Positions 59,379 through 64,000 of a stretch of DNA of 64,000 nucleotides are shown here, one piece after another. The notes below the pieces were generated by a model. It worked only from the letters and a program-made list of their open reading frames with translations. It was not told the origin of the DNA and did no database searches. Origin of the DNA: Jiangella ureilytica. Lineage in GTDB: Bacteria; Actinomycetota; Actinomycetes; Jiangellales; Jiangellaceae. The DNA lies in contig NZ_SMKL01000005.1 of the NCBI RefSeq assembly GCF_004348545.1, forward strand, positions 62,001-126,000. Direction: 5' to 3'. Both the position numbers and the translations under genes were made by a program. Within the stretch, counting starts at the first letter, position 1, and every line of letters begins with the position of its first letter.

Positions 59379-61334
59379 CTAGAGGTCCCGGCCGGACTCC
59401 ACGGCCGGCAGCCAGACCCGCATCGTCGAGGGGCCGCGGGAGGCCCAGGAGTGGTACGGGACCAGCCGGATCGGCGCCGGCGTGGTGCCGCCGCCCGCGC
59501 CGGAGTCCGGCGCGTACGGCCAGGTGCCGTCACCGTCGTCGGCCAGCGCCCCGACGGCGAGGACCGAGCCGTCGCCGTCGGGGGCGAGTGGGGCCGCCGG
59601 GTCGACCCGGACCGCGGCGACGTCGCGGCCGGCCGGCAGGTCGGTGGACTCCGCGCACAGCACCAGCGGGCCGCGCTCGGCGGCGACGGTGCCGCGGAGC
59701 GCGTCGATGCGGGGGTCGGCGCGGACCCAGCGCGGTTCCAGGGGCAGCTCGAGCCGGAGCTCGTCGCCGACGGCGAACGCGGCGGTCACCGTCGCGACGC
59801 CGGGGCCGACGCGACGGCGGGTGCCGTCCGGCTCGACGAGGACGGCGCCGTCGCCGGCCCATGCGGGAACCCGCACGGACAGGGTCCACGGGACCTCGGA
59901 CGTCTCCGTGACACGCAGGACGACGGCGCCGTCGGCCGGGTAGCCGGTGCGCATGGCGACGCCGGCGGGCCGGCCGTCGCCGAGGCGCGTCGACACGTCG
60001 GCGTCGGCGTACTGGTGCACCTGCAGGCCGTCGTCGTCGGCGGTGACGAGGTAGGCGGCCAGGCTGGCGAACGTGCGGGCCAGGTTGTTGGGGCAGCACG
60101 ACACGTCGAACCAGGGCGCCCGGACGGCCGACTCCGCCCGCGGGTGGTGCCGGTCGGTCGCCGGCAGCGGGCCGACCTGGCGGCGGTGCAGCGTGTTGAC
60201 GTAGAAGAAGGACCGGCCGTCGTCGGCGGGCGAGGTCGCGATGACGTTGAAGAGCGTGCGCTCGGCGAGGTCGGCGTAGCGCGGGTCGCCGGTGGCGAGC
60301 AGCAGCCGCCACGCCAGCATCACCGACGCCACCGCGGCGCAGGTCTCGGAGTAGGCGCGGTCCGGCGGCAGGAAGAAGTCCTCGCCGAACGCCTCGTCCA
60401 TGTGCCGCGAGCCCATGCCGCCGGTGATGTAGGTGCGCCTCGCGACCGTTGCCTCCCACTGCCGCACGACGGCGGCCAGCAGCTCGTCGTCGCCGGTCTC
60501 GACGGCCACGTCGACGGCGCCCGCGGCGAGATAGAGGGCGCGGACGGCATGCCCGTGGAACGCGTCGGCCTCGCGGATCGGCACGTCGTCCTGGAAGTAG
60601 GCGCGGCCGAACTCGATGTCGGCCAGCGTGCCATGGCCGCGGCGGTCGACGAACAGCCTCGCCTGGTCGAGGTAGCGCCGCTCGCCCGTGACCCGGTACA
60701 GCTCGACCAGCGCCATCTCGATGACGGGGTGACCGCAGAAGCCCTGGTTGCCGTCGGGCCCGAAGGTGGCGCAGACGTGGTCGGCGGCCCGCAGCGCGAC
60801 GTCGGTGAGCGGGCTGTCGATGCCCGTGCGCAGCAGCGCGACGCCGGCCTGGATGAGGTGGCCGTAGCAGTAGAGCTCGTGCCCCCACTCGAGGTCGGAG
60901 TAGCGTGCGCCCTGTCCGGGATGGCCGAAGGCCGTGCTGAGGTAGCCGTCGGACTCCTGTGCTCGCTCGATGACCTTCGACAGCTCGGCGATCGACTCCG
61001 CGGCGAACGTGTCGCCGGTGCGGGCGACCTCCCAGGCCATGCCCTCGATCAGCTTGTAGACGTCGGAGTCGGAGAACTCGCGGCCGCGGCGGTCGCTGCC
61101 GACCCGGCCCTCGACGGTGGCGGCGAAGTTGTCGATCCAGCCGACCCGGCGCTCCCAGCCGAGGTTGTGCTCCAGCGTGGCCGAGGCATTGACGGTCTGG
61201 CGGCGGCCCCAGAAGCCTCCGGTGATGCGCACCTCGCGCAGTCCGAGCGGGCGCAGCCGGCCGGTGCTCGGCACCACGGGCCGGCCGCCGGAGTCGTCGC
61301 GGGTTCCGGCATCGGCGGTCAGGTCGGCGGGCAC
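59379..61334 (-). CDS. GH127 beta-L-arabinofuranosidase
   Basis: 651 residues from the GTG at 61334, with GGAGG 10 nt upstream. (alpha/alpha)6-barrel with LGLREVRITGGFWGRRQ at the start and ITGGMGSRHMDEAFGEDFFLP, both characteristic. The catalytic zinc-thiolate centre shows as WFDVSCCPNNLAR with adjacent cysteines matching the HypBA1 pair. The C-terminus has two beta-sandwich parts. No signal peptide, so short arabinosides are probably hydrolysed inside, after ABC uptake. Confidence 0.93.
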   Translation of the reverse strand: MPADLTADAGTRDDSGGRPVVPSTGRLRPLGLREVRITGGFWGRRQTVNASATLEHNLGWERRVGWIDNFAATVEGRVGSDRRGREFSDSDVYKLIEGMAWEVARTGDTFAAESIAELSKVIERAQESDGYLSTAFGHPGQGARYSDLEWGHELYCYGHLIQAGVALLRTGIDSPLTDVALRAADHVCATFGPDGNQGFCGHPVIEMALVELYRVTGERRYLDQARLFVDRRGHGTLADIEFGRAYFQDDVPIREADAFHGHAVRALYLAAGAVDVAVETGDDELLAAVVRQWEATVARRTYITGGMGSRHMDEAFGEDFFLPPDRAYSETCAAVASVMLAWRLLLATGDPRYADLAERTLFNVIATSPADDGRSFFYVNTLHRRQVGPLPATDRHHPRAESAVRAPWFDVSCCPNNLARTFASLAAYLVTADDDGLQVHQYADADVSTRLGDGRPAGVAMRTGYPADGAVVLRVTETSEVPWTLSVRVPAWAGDGAVLVEPDGTRRRVGPGVATVTAAFAVGDELRLELPLEPRWVRADPRIDALRGTVAAERGPLVLCAESTDLPAGRDVAAVRVDPAAPLAPDGDGSVLAVGALADDGDGTWPYAPDSGAGGGTTPAPIRLVPYHSWASRGPSTMRVWLPAVESGRDL

Positions 61335-61399
61335 GATGCATTCACCTCCAGGAGGGGTCGGTGGGACGGCGGGACGGGAGAGAGGCGGGGTCGCGTCTC

Positions 61400-62224
61400 T
61401 CATCCCTTCAGTGCTCCGGACATGAAGCCGCGCACGTAGTGCCGTTGCAGGAGGACGAACAGGATCAGGCAGGGCAGCGCCATGATCACGACGCCGGCCT
61501 GGGTGGCGCCGAAGTCGACGGCGCCCATGGTCTGCTGCCGCAGCGTCGCGATGGCCAGCGACAGCGGGTAGCGCGAGCTGTCGTTGATCATGAACAGTGG
61601 CGCGATGAAGTCGTTCCAGGCGTGCAGGAACGCGAACAGCCCGACGGTGATCATGCCCGGCCAGACGGCGAACACCAGCACCCGGCGCAGCACGCCGAAC
61701 GTGCCGCAGCCATCGACCAGCGCGGACTCCTCGATCTCGCGCGGCACCGCCTCGAAGGAGATGCGCATCATGAACATCGAGAACGGCAGCTGGTACAGCG
61801 TCAGCACGAGCGCCAGGCCGAACAGCGAGTTCCGCAGCCCGATCTCGCCCATCAGCACCCACAGCGGCACCAGCAGCGTCGCGTACGGGACCATGAGGAT
61901 CGCGATGATCAGCAGGAACAGCAGGTCGCGACCGGGGAAGCGGAACCGGGCGAACGCGTAGCCGCCCAGCAGCGACAGCCCCAGCGTGAAGATCACCGTG
62001 AGGATCGAGACGTACGCGCTGTTCCACAGGTAGGTGGGCAGGCCGGCGTCGTACTCGGTCAGCGTGCGGTAGTTGGCGAAGCCGTAGCCCTCTTGCTGCG
62101 CCGTGGCGCCGTGCGGCGACACCGACGCGACGGCGGTCCAGATCAGCGGGATCAGGAACATGATCGCCAGCCCGCCGCCGAACACCCAGAACGACGTGCG
62201 GCCGATGGCCTGTTGCAGTCTCAT
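61400..62224 (-). CDS. Carbohydrate ABC transporter permease, MalG-type
   Basis: 274 residues, ATG start. Six membrane segments with EAA loop EIEESALVDGCGTFGVLRRV. The C-terminus RHYVRGFMSGALKG is standard for CUT1. It follows the other permease by 10 bp and leads into the GH127 gene across a 65-bp spacer. Confidence 0.93.
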   Translation of the reverse strand: MRLQQAIGRTSFWVFGGGLAIMFLIPLIWTAVASVSPHGATAQQEGYGFANYRTLTEYDAGLPTYLWNSAYVSILTVIFTLGLSLLGGYAFARFRFPGRDLLFLLIIAILMVPYATLLVPLWVLMGEIGLRNSLFGLALVLTLYQLPFSMFMMRISFEAVPREIEESALVDGCGTFGVLRRVLVFAVWPGMITVGLFAFLHAWNDFIAPLFMINDSSRYPLSLAIATLRQQTMGAVDFGATQAGVVIMALPCLILFVLLQRHYVRGFMSGALKG

Positions 62225-62234
62225 CGGTCGCCCC

Positions 62235-63176
62235 TCAGTCGTCCGCGCCGCGGCGCAGGTAGCGGAACTGGGCGATGTTGATCAGGAGGAGCACCAGCAG
62301 CACGACCACGGACAGCGCTGCGGCCGAGCCGAGGTCGAACCGGCGGAACGCCTCGCGGTAGATCATCATCACCACGGTGGTGGTCGAGTTGTCCGGACCG
62401 CCGTTGGTCAGGATGAAGAACTGGTCGAACGCCAGCAGCGAGCCGGTGACGGAGATGATCAGGCAGAGCGCGATCGACGGGCGCAGCAGGGGCAGCGTGA
62501 TGCGGAAGAAGGACTGCACCTTGCTGGCGCCGTCGACCTTCGCGGCCTCGTACACCTCGTTCGGGATCGACTGCAGCCCGACCATGAGGATGAGCATGAA
62601 GAATCCGGCGAACTTCCAGACCACCAGGACGATCGACGAGAACAGCGCCATGTTCGGCGTCCCGATCCAGCGGATCGGCTCGTCGGTGAGGCCCAGCCAC
62701 TGCAGCACCGGGTCGATGGGGCCGATCTGCGGGCTGTAGAACCCCCAGAACAGCAGCGACGCCGACGCCAGGCCGAGCGACACCGGCAGGAAGTACGCCG
62801 TGCGCAGCAGCCCGATGCCGCGGCGGCGGCCCTGCACCAGCAGCGCCATCGCCATCGACAGCACGAGCAGGACCACCACGACGATGACGGTGTACTTCAG
62901 CGTGAACCCGACCGCCGGCCAGAACAGCCGGTCGTCGGCGATGCCGGCGTAGTTGTCGGGGAGGTTGATGCCCTGGCCGCCCTGGAGCAGCGGCCACTCG
63001 CTGGCCGACATCTGCCCCACCAGCAGCAGCGGCAGGACGAAGAACAGCAGGACGAAGAGGGCGGCCGGCGCCGCGTACATCGCTCCCTGGAACGTCCGTG
63101 TGCGCCACCACACCCGGGAGCTCGTGGTCTGGTGCGCCGGCAGGGCGTCGTGCTCCTGCAGGACGGGGCTGGCCAA
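62235..63176 (-). CDS. Carbohydrate ABC transporter permease, MalF-type
   Basis: 313 residues. TTG start at 63176 is supported by AAGGA 7 nt upstream. Six membrane segments; the EAA loop reads VYEAAKVDGASKVQSFFRIT. It pairs with the MalG-type permease. No ATPase gene is visible; a shared one is expected. Confidence 0.92.
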   Translation of the reverse strand: MASPVLQEHDALPAHQTTSSRVWWRTRTFQGAMYAAPAALFVLLFFVLPLLLVGQMSASEWPLLQGGQGINLPDNYAGIADDRLFWPAVGFTLKYTVIVVVVLLVLSMAMALLVQGRRRGIGLLRTAYFLPVSLGLASASLLFWGFYSPQIGPIDPVLQWLGLTDEPIRWIGTPNMALFSSIVLVVWKFAGFFMLILMVGLQSIPNEVYEAAKVDGASKVQSFFRITLPLLRPSIALCLIISVTGSLLAFDQFFILTNGGPDNSTTTVVMMIYREAFRRFDLGSAAALSVVVLLVLLLINIAQFRYLRRGADD

Positions 63177-63278
63177 GCGACGGTCCTTCCTCTTCGGTCG
63201 ACGGCGTCGGGCTGCGGTCGGGCGGGACGGAGTGGCGGGGCCGGCTGCGGACGGTGCTGCGCGGCCCCGCCACCGCGC

Positions 63279-64000
63279 CTAGCTCTGCAGTGACGCGTCG
63301 ACCGCCTCGTTGTCCTGGTCCAGCGTCGTGCCGTCACCGAACACGTAGTTGCGGACCAGCGGCAGCCACGGCCCCTGCGGGTCGTTGAACGTCTCGCCGA
63401 AGCGCATCGAGTACGGCGTGCGGCCGACACCGGCGACCTCGTTGATGGTCACCAGGCGCGGGTCCTGATCGGAGTACTGGTTCGACGCGAGGTCGGTGCG
63501 GGCCACGACGTCGCGGTTCTGCGCCAGCACCTCGACCTGGGCCTCGTCGCCCAGCGTCCAGGCGATGAAGTTCCAGGCCGCGTCGGGGATCTCGCTGTTG
63601 CTGGAGATGCCGACGGCGTCACCGCCGACGAACGTGGACTCGCCGCCGCCGACGCCCGGGATCGGCGCGACGCCGGTCTCGAAGGTGTCGGGCATGAGGC
63701 CGAGCGTGGTGGACGGCATCGGCATGACGCCGATGTTGCCCTCGGGGAAGACGCCGGTCCACGTCGGGCCGGCCTCGTCCTGCGTGCCCGCCGCGACGAT
63801 GTCGTCGTCGACCAGGCCCTTCCAGATGTCGTAGACGGCCTGCGCCTCGGGCTCGGCCAGGAACGACTCGGTGCCGTCCTCGTTCATGACCTCGGCGCCG
63901 CTGGCCCAGATGCTCGGCCACCAGGTGAACACGTAGCAGCCGCCGCAGTTGCCGCCGAAGAACGTGCCGCTGACGTCGCCGCCCAGCGCGTCGATGGCGC
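63279..64000 (-). CDS. Extracellular sugar-binding protein of the arabinoside ABC importer, 5' end outside window
   Basis: The frame is open to the right edge, so the signal peptide and start are missing. The visible 240 residues are the C-terminal half of a family 1 solute-binding protein: GGCYVFTWWPSIWASGAEV, KGLVDDDIVAAGTQDEAGP, VGISSNSEIPDAAWNFIAW and GPWLPLVRNYVFGDG. TWWPSIWASGAEV is typical of the CUT1 ligand region. First gene of the GH127 operon, 103 bp before the first permease. Confidence 0.92.
   Translation of the reverse strand, partial: AIDALGGDVSGTFFGGNCGGCYVFTWWPSIWASGAEVMNEDGTESFLAEPEAQAVYDIWKGLVDDDIVAAGTQDEAGPTWTGVFPEGNIGVMPMPSTTLGLMPDTFETGVAPIPGVGGGESTFVGGDAVGISSNSEIPDAAWNFIAWTLGDEAQVEVLAQNRDVVARTDLASNQYSDQDPRLVTINEVAGVGRTPYSMRFGETFNDPQGPWLPLVRNYVFGDGTTLDQDNEAVDASLQS

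Overview
The window is high-GC DNA (roughly 70 % or more by eye) with dense genes, frequent GTG starts and many 4-bp ATGA/GTGA overlaps. It carries markers of an actinomycete: a Bpa-type proteasome activator, a DUF5926-type SEC-C protein, an LCP wall protein, ECF42-type and SnoaL-tailed sigma factors, and many lipoproteins. pheA, serS, bpa and two tRNA-Ser genes point to ordinary core chromosome. A Jiangella-like or related actinomycete would fit, but that is inference. I see no prophage, integrase, transposase, CRISPR array or rRNA.

Layout. 0-6.4 kb: end of a VOC gene, a lipoprotein, a VOC gene, tRNA-Ser(GCT), a phosphoribosyltransferase, an LCP ligase, a lipoprotein, a PH-domain protein, a 58-residue CxxC protein and tRNA-Ser(TGA). 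6.4-9.8 kb: a phosphotransferase, a 102-bp structured inverted repeat, a rhodanese, and an SRPBCC-ArsR-VOC operon behind two identical-arm palindromes. 9.8-16 kb: acyl-CoA ligase with a coupled unknown gene, ammonium transporter with GlnR-like half-sites, a GH15-type enzyme and a membrane-anchored protein. 16-19.3 kb: a YCII/ECF42 pair, a RibD-like reductase and a SnoaL-tailed ECF sigma factor.

19.3-26.5 kb: a five-gene operon (binding protein, two permeases, Gfo/Idh dehydrogenase, cytoplasmic-looking sulfatase), divergent from a tandem-domain Lrp/AsnC regulator. It looks like uptake and desulfation of a sulfated sugar. 26.6-34.2 kb: GrpB, DUF389, a small CxxC protein, a hydroxyacid dehydrogenase, a nitrilase-family hydrolase, a MobA-DUF6457 fusion, a K+ channel, a quinone reductase and a NUDIX hydrolase. 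34.2-38.5 kb: PadR, ABC ATPase, FtsX-type permease and a 57-residue basic ORF, all coupled, behind a PadR-like palindrome on the promoter. 38.5-50.6 kb: mostly core genes (bpa, HAD phosphatase, serS, pheA, a large membrane protein, an arylamine N-acetyltransferase, a glycosyltransferase, arcA, a SEC-C protein, an anti-sigma-type kinase) plus one decayed lipoprotein remnant.

50.9-64 kb: a flavohemoglobin with a long disordered N-terminus; an AAA ATPase gene bracketed by related palindromes; a truncated MacS-type sensor kinase; an AraC regulator; a DinB-like protein; a complete ascorbate-family PTS (IIC-IIB-IIA); and, on the minus strand, a sugar ABC importer with a GH127 beta-L-arabinofuranosidase and an RraA-like protein, its binding protein running off the window end. 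The best candidates for new biology are the palindrome-bracketed ATPase, the sulfated-sugar operon with its tandem Lrp regulator, the internal start in the MobA fusion, and the 102-bp structured repeat. None amounts to a clearly new system from sequence alone.
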